Source: Alphaproteobacteria bacterium (GTDB taxonomy: Bacteria > Pseudomonadota > Alphaproteobacteria > Rickettsiales > SXRF01). Taken from it: DNA of 64,000 bases. The stretch is taken from NCBI GenBank assembly GCA_025362975.1, contig JANYES010000020.1, positions 1 to 64,000 of the forward strand, written 5' to 3'. Positions 1 to 8,464 of the stretch are shown here, in pieces (within the stretch, counting starts at the first letter, position 1; the number at the start of each line of letters is the position of its first letter). The notes below the pieces were generated by a model. The model did no database searches. It was not told where the DNA came from and worked only from the letters and a program-made list of their open reading frames with translations. The translations under genes and the position numbers were made by a program.

Positions 1-134
1 GTATGCGATCTTTGAATATATAGAGGTGTTCTATAACAGAATCAGAACCCATTCCGCTAACGATTACCTGTCACCAGTGGAATACGAAACCATGCAAATA
101 TCCGCTTAACAATGTGTCCGGAAAACTGTTGCCA
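1..134 (+). mobile_element. IS3-family insertion sequence, right end (3' end of OrfB transposase)
   Basis: An open frame enters from the left edge at base 2 and stops at 107-109. Its last 35 residues include [19 protein letters not shown], the usual C-terminal end of the IS3 OrfB integrase-type transposase, which is a DDE enzyme. Six bases after the stop, 115-134 reads TGTCCGGAAAACTGTTGCCA. This ends in CA and sits where the right inverted repeat of an IS3 element belongs. The left end and OrfA lie outside the window, so the repeat cannot be matched to its partner. The element appears to abut a response-regulator remnant on its right side. Confidence 0.75.
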
Positions 135-135
135 T

Positions 136-273
136 ATTATAACCGGGTGGGGAAAAAAAGAACACAGGGAGCGTTCAAAAGAAGCAGGCTTTGATTATCA
201 TCTGGTTAAGCCATTAGATATGGAAGTGCTTAAAGATATTCTTTTAGGATTGGATACCACCGGGGGAACATAG
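136..273 (+). pseudogene. Receiver-domain C-terminal remnant next to the IS3 end
   Basis: Directly after the IS end, one frame reads TGWGKKEHRERSKEAGFDYH followed by LVKPLD, and stops at 271-273. This is the C-terminal third of a CheY-like receiver: the Thr-Gly-Trp-Gly segment, then the conserved Lys-Pro of the phosphorylation site. In this spelling it is typical of receivers at the end of hybrid histidine kinases. No start or phosphoacceptor part is present, so the gene was probably cut by the insertion sequence. The rest would lie left of the window if the insertion was simple. Confidence 0.6.
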
Positions 274-379
274 GGGATAGGAGCGCACCTTGAGGTAATC
301 GTAGCGCAACCTTGCTATAGCCTTACGCTTCGCCCAAAATAGGGGCAATACTGGGACAGTTTAGGTGCTAAACTATCCG

Positions 380-442
380 GTTCAACAAGTGGAACCTTAT
401 AATTAGGAATCCGGTGCTCTATCCATCTGAGATACGGCTCCA
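380..442 (-). other. Degenerate tRNA-like 5' half
   Basis: Read on the minus strand, the stretch starts GGAGCCGTATCTCAGATGG and continues ATAGAGC, a normal acceptor 5' strand plus D-arm. It reaches an anticodon-loop-like TTCCTAA (CCT would be Arg). After that the anticodon stem no longer pairs and the 3' acceptor strand is absent. A GGTTC/GAACC stem follows where the T-arm should be. It is not a functional tRNA. It may be a tRNA half left by integration or rearrangement. Confidence 0.35.
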
Positions 443-530
443 TTTTGGCTTTCATGCGGTTACAAACCCATAGTTATAGCTTGTGGTAATATAACTCACC
501 CTCGCCATATTCTTTCGTTACAGTACTCCA

Positions 531-788
531 TCAAAATGTAAAAGAGCCAGTCCTATTACCCTTATCATCTGTAAGCGCCACACGGCTTAGCATCCATGTT
601 CCACTCGAGCATTTATTTATCATGATTGCGCGCCCATCGACCTTAGGTGCAGTTACTCCAAAGCATGTCTGGGGCTTGATTGTTTGCGTTACCCTAATTT
701 CATGCGGCAGGCAGCCATTAAGATGAATGGCAGGATTAGCAAGACCAGTATTTCATTCCTTATCCTTCGGCTTTTCAGGCTTGACCAT
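531..788 (-). pseudogene. Small ORF with in-frame stop, possible broken gene
   Basis: On the minus strand an ATG at 786-788 opens MVKPEKPKDKE, then TGA at 753-755. The same frame then stays open for 73 codons to a TGA at 531-533. The second part reads like real protein (for example HLNGCLPHEIRVTQTIKPQT and INKCSSGTWMLSR) but has no start codon of its own. It lies just downstream of the TPM gene on the same strand. The simplest reading is a small gene broken by one nonsense change. No family is recognised. Confidence 0.35.
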
Positions 789-829
789 CTTTTTCAGCTT
801 GTCGTTAACTGCGCAGTATTGCAAATATC

Positions 830-1450
830 TCAACCAAATTCAATTATGTGATTGGGCAGCGTATTTGCATTCCGTCCAGCAGTAGGGAAATGTTTTTGCT
901 GTATCGCGGCGCAGTGATTGATGGCTTTTACAAATGCGTTGCTTAGTGAAGTTTGTCGCTTATCGTTCATAAACTGATATGCGATATCCTGCCAAATACT
1001 ATCAGGTTCTTTGGTTCTGATACCGATATCGGGAATAATCTCAGCATACTCTTCAGCATGGGAAAAAAAGATCAAAATAGCGGCACGGTTTGGTGTGGTA
1101 TGCAATCCACGCTCGAAGAATTGGGCATGGGCATTGCGTGCGGCGGCGGGTATGCGCAGGCTTTGGGGAACAAGCCTGGTCACAAGGCCTGTTTCCAAAA
1201 GCAAGAAATCTGCCGTGATGAGGCCAGCAAGCTGAATAATACACAAAAGCAAATAGGAGTGAATAGCGGTAAAATACCAAATGGATAGCGAGAGCATAAA
1301 ACCAACCGCTACCGCAATAGCCAGCGATAAAGCGCGCCAATCACCGCTCTGCTCGGTAATCGCTGTCACGATCTCGCCGCTGCTATTTTGTTCAGCCTGC
1401 TCAATAGCCCTTGTGATCAATTCCTTATCCTGTGGCGTAAGTTTTACCAT
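830..1450 (-). CDS. TPM-domain membrane protein
   Basis: A 206-residue protein of the TPM (TLP18.3/Psb32/MOLO-1) family. The N-terminal part carries the SSGEIVTAI segment typical of the domain core. Two adjacent membrane segments lie around residues 40-85 (SLAIAVAVGFMLSLSIWYF and a second leucine-rich one). The second half has further TPM-like sequence (FFERGLHTTPNRAAILIFFS). The start overlaps the end of the upstream TPM gene by 7 bases, so the two are translationally coupled in a lemA-TPM-TPM operon. These proteins are thought to work at the cell envelope; the exact role is unknown. Confidence 0.8.
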   Translation of the reverse strand: MVKLTPQDKELITRAIEQAEQNSSGEIVTAITEQSGDWRALSLAIAVAVGFMLSLSIWYFTAIHSYLLLCIIQLAGLITADFLLLETGLVTRLVPQSLRIPAAARNAHAQFFERGLHTTPNRAAILIFFSHAEEYAEIIPDIGIRTKEPDSIWQDIAYQFMNDKRQTSLSNAFVKAINHCAAIQQKHFPTAGRNANTLPNHIIEFG

Positions 1451-2157
1451 CGGCCTGATGCGCCCCCACCGCCAAAACTACCGCCGCCGCCACTAAAACC
1501 ACTGAATCCACCGCTGCGGCTGCCACCACCCAGCATACTGCCAAGGATCAGCGGTGCGATTAATCCGCTGCGCCCCCGCCGGGAACTGCGGAAGATAATA
1601 AAAAATAGGAAAATTGGCAGGAGAAAACTCCAAAGAGAAATATCATCATGAGAGGAACGAGCCGTAGCAGGTTGAGTCGCACTATCGCTACCACCCAGTA
1701 TTTCTATCATAGCGTTTACGCCCTGATCGATACCGGCAGAATAGCTGCCTCGTTTAAAGTAAGGCAACATATGTTCAATAATAAGATGGCTTGTCGCATC
1801 GGTTAGCTGCCCTTCCAACCCATAGCCTACTTCGATGCGCGTTTGATGCTCTTGGGGCGCTACGATGAGCAATGCGCCGGTATTTTTACCTTTTTGACCG
1901 ATGCCCCAATGCCTGCCGAGTTGATAGCCGTAATCTTCGATTGGCATACCCTGCAAACTTGAAAGCGTAACCACTACGATTTGAATACCGGTGGATTGCT
2001 CATAGGCAGCAAGGCGGGATTCTATCTGTTCATGCGTAGCGGTGTCAATAACTGAGGCACCATCAACCACCCTTCCGGTAAGCGCTGGAAATGTGATCGC
2101 GGCATAAAGCATGCACGGCCATAGGAGCAATAATAGCAACAGGCCGCGCATATGCAT
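1444..2157 (-). CDS. TPM-domain protein with glycine-rich tail (YgcG-like)
   Basis: A 237-residue protein. The start chosen is the ATG that overlaps the lemA stop as TAATG; a second ATG lies two codons on. A signal peptide (MRGLLLLLLLWPCMLYA) is followed by a TPM domain at about residues 25-150, with VVDGASVIDTATHEQIESRL and GRHWGIGQKGKNTGALLIV. A transmembrane segment lies near 190-205. The tail is GGGSRSGGFSGFSGGGGSF, the glycine-rich end usual for YgcG proteins. It is predicted to be exported and anchored at the C-terminus. It is co-transcribed with lemA, a pairing seen across many bacteria. Confidence 0.85.
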   Translation of the reverse strand: MHMRGLLLLLLLWPCMLYAAITFPALTGRVVDGASVIDTATHEQIESRLAAYEQSTGIQIVVVTLSSLQGMPIEDYGYQLGRHWGIGQKGKNTGALLIVAPQEHQTRIEVGYGLEGQLTDATSHLIIEHMLPYFKRGSYSAGIDQGVNAMIEILGGSDSATQPATARSSHDDISLWSFLLPIFLFFIIFRSSRRGRSGLIAPLILGSMLGGGSRSGGFSGFSGGGGSFGGGGASGRW

Positions 2158-2765
2158 TAGAATTTCACCGCAGGCGCGTTTTCTGAGCCTTCCGGCGCTG
2201 CAAAGGTTTGTTTGGGTTGCGCATGGGTAATCATAGCCCAAATTACGCCGGGGAAGGTGCGGATATAGGTATTATAGGCTTGCACCGCCTGTATGAAGTC
2301 TCGCCTTGCTACGGTAATACGGTTTTCGGTACCTTCCAATTGGGATTGCAGGGTAATGAAATTTTGATTTGCTTTCAAATCAGGGTAGCTCTCAGACACT
2401 GCAAGCAAACGTGAAAGTGCCGAACTTAGCGCGCCCTGGCTTTCTTCAAAACGCTTCATGGCAGCCGGGTCACTTAGCATTTCCGGTGAAAGCGTGACAC
2501 TGGTGGCTTTGGCGCGCGCAGTGATAACGTCGGTCAGCGTTTGTTTTTCGTGTGTTGCGTAGCCTTTTACCGTTTCTACTAGATTAGGAATTAGGTCAGA
2601 TCGGCGTTTGAATTGGTTTTCTACTTCCGCCCAGCTGGCTTTCACCTGCTCATCCAGGGTAGGAATCGTGTTATAGCCACAGCCAGCAAGTAATATCAGG
2701 CTAAATAGAGCAAAGTATCTTTGGCATAAGCGCTGAAAAGATGAGCAGTAACAAATAGAAGTCAT
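2157..2765 (-). CDS. lemA: LemA family lipoprotein
   Basis: A 202-residue LemA-family protein. The N-terminus has a hydrophobic segment ending in the lipobox LLAGC at about residue 29, so it is probably a lipoprotein. The conserved core follows: VENQFKRRSDLIPNLVETVK, then SEYPDLKAN-type sequence (here SESYPDLKANQNF), QLEGTENRITVARRDF and YNTYIRTFPG. Family members are mostly alpha-helical and envelope-anchored, with no firm biochemical role. It is the first gene of the lemA-TPM-TPM operon on the minus strand. Confidence 0.9.
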   Translation of the reverse strand: MTSICYCSSFQRLCQRYFALFSLILLAGCGYNTIPTLDEQVKASWAEVENQFKRRSDLIPNLVETVKGYATHEKQTLTDVITARAKATSVTLSPEMLSDPAAMKRFEESQGALSSALSRLLAVSESYPDLKANQNFITLQSQLEGTENRITVARRDFIQAVQAYNTYIRTFPGVIWAMITHAQPKQTFAAPEGSENAPAVKF

Positions 2766-2919
2766 AGCGTATCCTTATTTGATATAAGTCTCTGAATAAA
2801 CAGGATGGCATAAAAATCCCATACGTTCTATCCAATGAATAGAGCAATAACGTTCATCGTGTCATGCTGAATCAGGCACAACATCTTTCGCACCTCTATC
2901 GTTGTCTCTCCAATAACTA

Positions 2920-3462
2920 TTAAACTGAACGCCGTAGCATCCCCAATACATCACCCGCAATAGATTGATGTTGTCCGCCTCCTAAGAAATTGGTCAGATC
3001 ACCCAGCAGACCGCTCGCCGGTTGAGCCGTTTGAAAGCTTTGCGTATTTTTCTGCTGGGTCTTTTTATACAACGCATTCATTGCCATAATAGCGACCAAT
3101 GGCAACATTTTCTTAATAATATCTGAGTTGACGCCCGTTGTCCGAGAAGTGGTTTCAGCAACGTGTCGACTAATATCTTTACTACCGAAAAGATGGCCTA
3201 AGATTCCGTTACCCGTATCGACCGCCTGTTGTTGCAATAATGCGGAATCTTGGGCGTATTGTTGATGATTGCCTGATTGCAGCATCCCTAAAAGCGATGA
3301 TAACCCATTCTGCTCCGTATGATTGGCTATACCAGAAGAAAGCGCAGGCGCTAATTGGCCTACTACATTTTGTACTTGTTCATTATTCAAACCGAAGCGT
3401 TCCGCCAGCTGCATAAGCGAACCGCTGTTTTGTTCACCCAAAAGGCTGTCTAATAAACTCAT
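2920..3462 (-). CDS. DUF937 (YidB-like) protein
   Basis: A 180-residue protein with a DUF937 domain: MSLLDSLLGEQNSGSLMQLA, then VVGQLAPALSSGI and IIKKMLPLVAIMAMNALYKK, ending GLLGDLTNFLGGG and DVLGMLRRSV. There is no signal peptide. The function of the family is unknown. It stands alone between two short intergenic gaps, and neighbouring genes on the same strand encode stress or envelope proteins. Confidence 0.8.
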   Translation of the reverse strand: MSLLDSLLGEQNSGSLMQLAERFGLNNEQVQNVVGQLAPALSSGIANHTEQNGLSSLLGMLQSGNHQQYAQDSALLQQQAVDTGNGILGHLFGSKDISRHVAETTSRTTGVNSDIIKKMLPLVAIMAMNALYKKTQQKNTQSFQTAQPASGLLGDLTNFLGGGQHQSIAGDVLGMLRRSV

Positions 3463-3547
3463 AATTTCTGTTTCCTTACTCGATCATCTGTCGCAGTGCC
3501 GGGTATCATATAAAGTTTACTGGCATTCTCCATAAAATTCCTGAATT

Positions 3548-3583
3548 GAAAAGCGGAGCATTGTTTGATCAATGCTCCGCTCA
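3548..3583 (-). terminator. Rho-independent terminator of the glycine-zipper gene
   Basis: A perfect 12-bp stem (552-563 with 570-581 in the 3,000s) and a 6-base loop lie 17 bases after the stop of the minus-strand gene ending at 3598. On the minus strand the stem is followed by a short T run. Confidence 0.75.
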
Positions 3584-3597
3584 ATCGATTACGTAAC

Positions 3598-4134
3598 TTA
3601 GCTAGCCTTCTTTACGGACTTCTCCCCGGCGGAAGAAATATCTGTCGCACCGTTTTTCTCAAGAATATCTTTAGCTTTGGCAACCCAATCGGAATCATCG
3701 CCATGCACGGAAACTAAAATGCCGCCATCGCGTACGTAACCTTCATAGCGCTTAGCTTCATATTCAGGGATACCCATACCTATTAATGCTCCGACTAAAC
3801 CACCTGCGGCAGCACCAACACCTAAACCTGCTAAAGCGCCCATGATAGGACCAGCGGCAATAAAGGGACCAACACCTGGAATGGCAATCGCGCCAATTCC
3901 GGCAAGAAGGCCTAATGTACCACCAACGACGCCACCAGTAGTCGCTCCAGCAGTAGCGCCTTCAGGAGCCTTAGTGTGTTTTTCGGTAGCAAGTTGTTTC
4001 GTGGTTTCAGAATCAGGCGCAAGAATCGATATATCCTGATTCCTGAATCCCGCAGCGATAAGCGACGTAACACAATTTTCAGCGCTCATGCGTGTTTTAA
4101 AAATTCCAAATGCAGAAGTGTTGTATTCAGCCAT
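3598..4134 (-). CDS. Glycine-zipper general-stress-like protein
   Basis: A 178-residue protein. The N-terminal 50 residues (FGIFKTRMSAENCVTSLIAA, DISILAP) resemble the alpha/beta fold of general stress protein 17M/DUF3341-type proteins. A long Gly/Ala-rich hydrophobic stretch (about 60-130) contains repeated GxxxG and can form a membrane-associated glycine zipper. A C-terminal segment (YVRDGGILVSVHGDDSDWV, AKDILEKNGATDI) completes the fold. Proteins of this type are usually stress-induced. It has its own terminator and follows a BON-domain gene on the same strand. Confidence 0.7.
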   Translation of the reverse strand: MAEYNTSAFGIFKTRMSAENCVTSLIAAGFRNQDISILAPDSETTKQLATEKHTKAPEGATAGATTGGVVGGTLGLLAGIGAIAIPGVGPFIAAGPIMGALAGLGVGAAAGGLVGALIGMGIPEYEAKRYEGYVRDGGILVSVHGDDSDWVAKAKDILEKNGATDISSAGEKSVKKAS

Positions 4135-4172
4135 AGTAAGCTCCTATTTTAAGTTAGTTGGTAATCATTTCG

Positions 4173-4574
4173 TTAGCCACGGTGAGAACGGCCTTTAACT
4201 GATATTTCATTGGTTACATTTTCCGCTCCGACAACTTCCGTTGCTTTATCCTCAATACTCCGGCGCTCTGCCTTGCTTCGAACTGGCCCCTTCAAAGTAA
4301 CTTTTCCATGCGCGGAAATGATTTTTACATTATGCGCATAGGTAGATAAGGACTTATCGGCCACAACGGATTTTCTGATTTTCTGCATCACTTGACGGTC
4401 AGATAAATTGTTTTTGGCCTGATCAGCGGTCCGCTCATTCGAATTGCGGTCACGGACGTTTACTTCCGTATTATCGGGGTTTGTAGATGTAATGGTCGCA
4501 ATATTCTGAGCTTGCGCAGCAAAGCTTAAAAAGATAGCGCATGTCGTAATATATAAGATTTTTGTATTGTTCAT
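4173..4574 (-). CDS. BON-domain periplasmic protein
   Basis: A 133-residue protein with a signal peptide (ILYITTCAIFLSFAAQA). One BON domain lies at about residues 60-125: IRKSVVADKSLSTYAHNVKI, then GKVTLKGPVRSKAERRSIED and VVGAENVTNEISVKGR. BON domains bind lipids or membranes and occur in periplasmic stress proteins such as OsmY; this copy is single. It lies 39 bases upstream of the glycine-zipper gene, so the two may form a stress operon. Confidence 0.85.
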   Translation of the reverse strand: MNNTKILYITTCAIFLSFAAQAQNIATITSTNPDNTEVNVRDRNSNERTADQAKNNLSDRQVMQKIRKSVVADKSLSTYAHNVKIISAHGKVTLKGPVRSKAERRSIEDKATEVVGAENVTNEISVKGRSHRG

Positions 4575-4769
4575 ATTGGCTTATCCTTATCTGAGAATCA
4601 TTAAGTCTTTAATGAAATCGATAGTCACAGAATTCGTGTAAGAGCGCGATTAGTTATTCTGTCCTGAATATAAACTTCCCATAGTGAACATGCAGAAAAT
4701 CCTTAGTCTTTTATGAATCTTTATGAAGGGTACAATCATAAAAGGTGGGGCTGTAATATAGCTCCGCTT

Positions 4770-5954
4770 TCATTTACCTAATTGATTACCTGAGCGGAAA
4801 ACTGCCATGTAAAAAGCAAAGACCGCAAATATTGCTCCCGCACAAAAAGTGGCGGCTGAGCCATAATGGTCCCATAGCAGTCCAGCAATCACGCTGGCAA
4901 GCAGCATGGCGATACCAGAGATAAAGTTAAAAATTCCAAACGCTGTCCCTCGTAACTCTGCGGGCGTAGTATCGATAATCAGGGCGGCGAATACGCCTTG
5001 CGTCAAGCCCATATGCAATCCCCATAAGCTTACTCCAAGTCCTAGAATCCAGATGTTTCCTGCCATAGCCAATATGATGTCGGCAACAATCAGGAAGAGA
5101 ATACCGACCAGCAATACGCTATAACGATTCTTACCATCGGAATATTTACCAGCCGGATAGGACGCAGCAGCATACACTACGTTCATGAGCACCAAGACTA
5201 AAGGCACCATCGCCACCGGCAGTCCGATAGCTTGGGCTTTTAGTATCAGAAAAGCTTCGCTAAAACGCGCCAGCGTCAGCACACCAGCAAACGTTACCAA
5301 TTGCCAATAAGGTTTGCCAATATTTCGAATTTCCCGCCAGCGAATAGGTGTTTTTATTTTCTTAGCTTGCTGGTTGGACGTAGGTTCATTGACACCGAAT
5401 ACCAAAACTGCCACAGCTACGAAAGCGGGCACCACAGCTATCCATAACACTAGCCGGATGTCACCCGAAAACCACACCATAAACAGCATGGCAAGAATGG
5501 GGCCGATAAATGCGCCAACAGTGTCCATTGACTGGCGCAGGCCAAAGCATGCTCCGCGTATTTCTTTGGGTGCGATCTCACCCATTAATGCATCCCGTGG
5601 CGCACCTCGAATACCTTTGCCGATGCGGTCAATAAAACGGGCGGTCACCACAAGACTTAAATTGCTTGCTAGTGGGAATAAAGGCTTCGTGATTGCCGCC
5701 AGCCCATATCCAATAACTGTAAGCAATTTGCGCTTGCCGAAATAATCGCTGATGGTGCCAGAAAAGATTTTGGTAATCAGCGCCGTTGCCTCAGCAGCAC
5801 CTTCTATAATACCCACGGAAGTGGCGCTGGCGCCTAATGTCGAAACCATGAAGATCGGCAGCAAACTATGAATAAGCTCAGATGACGCATCCATAAACAG
5901 GCTAACGATGCCAAGCGCCCAAATGCCTTTAGGAATTTGTTTTAGTATATTCAA
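4770..5954 (-). CDS. MFS transporter
   Basis: A 394-residue major facilitator superfamily protein with about 12 hydrophobic segments. The A-like loop motif DYFGKRK lies between segments 2 and 3, and RFIDRIGKGIRGAPRDALMG is characteristic of a widespread uncharacterised bacterial MFS subgroup. The substrate cannot be read from sequence. The gene is monocistronic, with AT-rich flanks on both sides. Confidence 0.85.
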   Translation of the reverse strand: MNILKQIPKGIWALGIVSLFMDASSELIHSLLPIFMVSTLGASATSVGIIEGAAEATALITKIFSGTISDYFGKRKLLTVIGYGLAAITKPLFPLASNLSLVVTARFIDRIGKGIRGAPRDALMGEIAPKEIRGACFGLRQSMDTVGAFIGPILAMLFMVWFSGDIRLVLWIAVVPAFVAVAVLVFGVNEPTSNQQAKKIKTPIRWREIRNIGKPYWQLVTFAGVLTLARFSEAFLILKAQAIGLPVAMVPLVLVLMNVVYAAASYPAGKYSDGKNRYSVLLVGILFLIVADIILAMAGNIWILGLGVSLWGLHMGLTQGVFAALIIDTTPAELRGTAFGIFNFISGIAMLLASVIAGLLWDHYGSAATFCAGAIFAVFAFYMAVFRSGNQLGK

Positions 5955-6293
5955 AGTCCAATCCTTATAAGATTTTTATACATAACTTATTTTTACATGC
6001 TGGAACACTTATCTATTTAAGATAGTACTATAAAGGCAGGTAAGCTTATAATCAGTATAAGGGATTTAAGTTATAAATAATAAACTTATTGGTCTAGCAA
6101 ATATCACCCTAAATCCATATTTGCCACTGTTTACCGCCATTGGTTTTAACCGAGCACGTAAAGATTCAATGATGAAATAGCTTTTCGCAGCTAACAAATT
6201 ATTAATCCAGCGGCCACGTGCAGGTAGGCATCATTGCGTTATGTTTGCCACACTACCGCAAAGTAGAGATAAACAAAATTTGAAAGGATTTTT
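5955..6293. other. AT-rich divergent intergenic region
   Basis: This 339-bp gap lies between the minus-strand MFS gene and the plus-strand secreted-protein gene, so it must hold both promoters. I see no coding frame, no tRNA and no strong hairpin. A ribosome-binding site, GAAAGGA, lies just before the ATG at 6294. Confidence 0.4.
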
Positions 6294-6683
6294 ATGAATA
6301 AGAACTATATTTTACTGGCTACTGTAGCCGCTTTTACTATGAGCGCCCCGGTATTTGCTGCCGATAAGGAAAAGTTTGAATCAAAAACCAAGATTGAAGC
6401 TGATTCCAAAGGCAATTACGATAAAAAAACCGAGACGGAAAGCACCGATACCGCTGGCACCTCAACTTCGACTAAACAAAAGGTTGACGTTGATGTAGAT
6501 GCTAACGGCAATGTTGATAAAACGGTTAAAACCGTTGAAACTAAAGACCCAAAAGGTCTTTTCAACAAAACCAAGGTGAAAACCACCGATACGGAAAAGG
6601 CTTCGGCTGACGGTACGGTCATGAAGCACAAGAAAGTCGTAAATGGCCATACCGAAGTCAATACCACTGAATCCACTAAGTAA
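6294..6683 (+). CDS. Small exported Lys/Thr/Asp-rich protein
   Basis: A 129-residue protein with a clear signal peptide (cleavage near AFTMSAPVFA-AD). The mature part is very hydrophilic, with alternating Lys, Thr, Asp and Val, and reads as imperfect repeats (KTKIEADSKGNYDKKTETES, then QKVDVDVDANGNVDKTVK, then KVKTTDTEKASADGTVMKHK). No family is recognised. The alternating pattern could form beta-rich or disordered periplasmic protein. A strong terminator follows immediately. Confidence 0.7.
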   Translation: MNKNYILLATVAAFTMSAPVFAADKEKFESKTKIEADSKGNYDKKTETESTDTAGTSTSTKQKVDVDVDANGNVDKTVKTVETKDPKGLFNKTKVKTTDTEKASADGTVMKHKKVVNGHTEVNTTESTK

Positions 6684-6694
6684 CTGATGCAAGG

Positions 6695-6727
6695 AACACG
6701 CTGGCTCAAAGCCAGCGTGTTCTTTTT
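6695..6727 (+). terminator. Rho-independent terminator
   Basis: A perfect 11-bp stem (6695-6705 with 6711-6721), a 5-base loop and a T-rich tail lie 12 bases after the stop of the exported-protein gene. It also precedes the ribosome-binding site (AGGAGG) of the next gene, so that gene may depend on readthrough or its own start. Confidence 0.9.
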
Positions 6728-6740
6728 CCTAGGAGGCACT

Positions 6741-7094
6741 ATGAAAAAGATTATTTTCTTAAGTTGCGCTTTAGTGATGGTATCGAGCGCATCGGCATAT
6801 GCACGAAGCAATATTATTATTGAGGGCAATTTCTTTGAGCCTGCACCTGCATATTATGTGCAACCACCGCCACCACAGGCTTATGTAGTTGAACCTCCGC
6901 CTGTTTACGTTCAGCAATATCCCGCTTATTATCCTTACTACGAAAGACACCATTATCACGATTGGCAATACTGGCGTGAACGCCGTGAACATGAGTGGAG
7001 AGAGCGGGAATGGCGTGAACATCATGAGCATGAGGAACACGAAGAGCGCGAAGCGCATGACCATGGAAATCATGGCCATTGGGACCGTGATTAA
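6741..7094 (+). CDS. Exported His/Glu/Arg-rich protein
   Basis: A 117-residue protein. The ATG at 6741 is chosen over the upstream one at 6687, which would run through the terminator; AGGAGG lies 8 bases before it. A signal peptide (MKKIIFLSCALVMVSSASAYA) is followed by a Pro/Tyr region (YYVQPPPPQAYVVEPPPVY) and then a tail dominated by His, Glu, Arg and Trp (about residues 70-117, with many HE and REW units). This could bind metal ions. No family is recognised. The stop codon overlaps the start of the ydbH-like gene. Confidence 0.7.
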   Translation: MKKIIFLSCALVMVSSASAYARSNIIIEGNFFEPAPAYYVQPPPPQAYVVEPPPVYVQQYPAYYPYYERHHYHDWQYWRERREHEWREREWREHHEHEEHEEREAHDHGNHGHWDRD

Positions 7095-8458
7095 TGGATG
7101 CCACATTGAATAGGCATCGATTTGTAAAATCACTTGCCTGTCTGGCAATATTCCTGGTCATAGCGGCGGTATTTCTGCCTTGGAAATCATGGGTAGGAAA
7201 TAGACTAACTTCCATGCTTGAAGCAAAGGGTTTTCAGAACGTTCATCTCACCGTTTCAACCCTAAGATTGAGTGGAATTACACTTAAAAATATCTCTGTC
7301 GGCAGCAATACGCCGCTGACATTAGAAAATGTTACTATCGGTTATTCTCTGCAAGACCTATGGCGAGGGGATATAAATACGTTAGCCATAAAAGGGCTTC
7401 CTTTCGGAGTGCATCAAGATACAGGTAAATGGGTAATGACGGGCATAGAAAATGGGTTAGGTAATGCAAATAGCAGTGCTGTAACCCTACCGGTAACATC
7501 CGAACAATTATCTGCAATTCCCGTAGGAAACATACAAGTTGAGGACAGTGGTTTGCACATCACCTCCGATGCGTGGAACATGGATATTCCTTTGCGTGTT
7601 ACATGGCAGAAAACACCCATACCCAAGCTTACCGCTGAGGCGAAAGCAGTTACATTCAAGATGCATGGGTTGGAAATCAATGCCGGGGAGGTTTTACTTG
7701 ATGCCACCTTGCGGGAAGCGGATAAAAAATGGGACGGGCAATGGCAAATAAAAGGCATCACCTCCAAAGAAGGGCCAGTTCCTATGCCTGATATGGACGG
7801 AAAAGGTTCACTCGTAGCGAAGGCTGACCATATCTCGCTGCTGGGCGAGGTTAAAAGCGCCGATAATAATTATAAGGCGAATTTCAGCATGGAATATGCA
7901 TTGAATGCACCTGAAAAATCTTTGTTCACGCTTGTGGATGCGGTCATGCCGTGGCAGAGCGGAACGTTATCGGTGCATGAGGTAAAGGTGCCGCTTTCGA
8001 GTAATCATGCTACGGAAGTCAATCTCAAGGTGCAGCATGCATCTATTGATGCGTTAATGCAGATGCTAACCGGTAAACGCGCCACGGCTACAGGGGCAGT
8101 CTCCGGTACGGTGCCCCTTACCATTGGGGCGGATGGCAGTATCACCTTTCATAAAGGCAGCTTGAAAGCGGAGGAGCCGGGAACCATCATCATGGCCGCC
8201 GATGCCATTCCAGGCGATAACGAACAGATCACGGTAGTACGTGAAGTGCTCAAGAACCTTCATTACACCAATCTTTCCATTGCTGTGAATAGCGATAAAG
8301 GAAATAAATTGTCGGTAACGCTGATACTGGAAGGCAATAATCCTGATGTGTATGAAGGACGCCCCGTTAAATTGAATGTCCATTTGACCGGCGATATGCT
8401 AGGTCTTATGCAGCAAAGCGTTATGCCATTTATGAACCCGCAGCAGCTATTGAAGTAG
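7094..8458 (+). CDS. ydbH: YdbH-like intermembrane bridge protein (AsmA-like)
   Basis: A 454-residue protein with an N-terminal membrane anchor (about 10-27) and a long beta-rich periplasmic region. The C-terminal part (NLHYTNLSIAVNSDKGNKLS, LILEGNNPDVYEGRPVKLNV, HLTGDML) matches the C-terminus of YdbH/AsmA-like proteins. In E. coli YdbH, with YnbE and YdbL, is one of the redundant bridges that move phospholipid to the outer membrane. It is only about half the E. coli length. The two downstream genes are a YnbE-like lipoprotein and a YdbL-like protein, which makes the assignment firm by context. Confidence 0.8.
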   Translation: MDATLNRHRFVKSLACLAIFLVIAAVFLPWKSWVGNRLTSMLEAKGFQNVHLTVSTLRLSGITLKNISVGSNTPLTLENVTIGYSLQDLWRGDINTLAIKGLPFGVHQDTGKWVMTGIENGLGNANSSAVTLPVTSEQLSAIPVGNIQVEDSGLHITSDAWNMDIPLRVTWQKTPIPKLTAEAKAVTFKMHGLEINAGEVLLDATLREADKKWDGQWQIKGITSKEGPVPMPDMDGKGSLVAKADHISLLGEVKSADNNYKANFSMEYALNAPEKSLFTLVDAVMPWQSGTLSVHEVKVPLSSNHATEVNLKVQHASIDALMQMLTGKRATATGAVSGTVPLTIGADGSITFHKGSLKAEEPGTIIMAADAIPGDNEQITVVREVLKNLHYTNLSIAVNSDKGNKLSVTLILEGNNPDVYEGRPVKLNVHLTGDMLGLMQQSVMPFMNPQQLLK

Positions 8459-8464
8459 GATAAA

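Noticed and set aside
753-755. TGA read as selenocysteine
   Set aside because: No hairpin like a SECIS element is evident after the codon, and neither half matches a selenoprotein family. A nonsense change is simpler.
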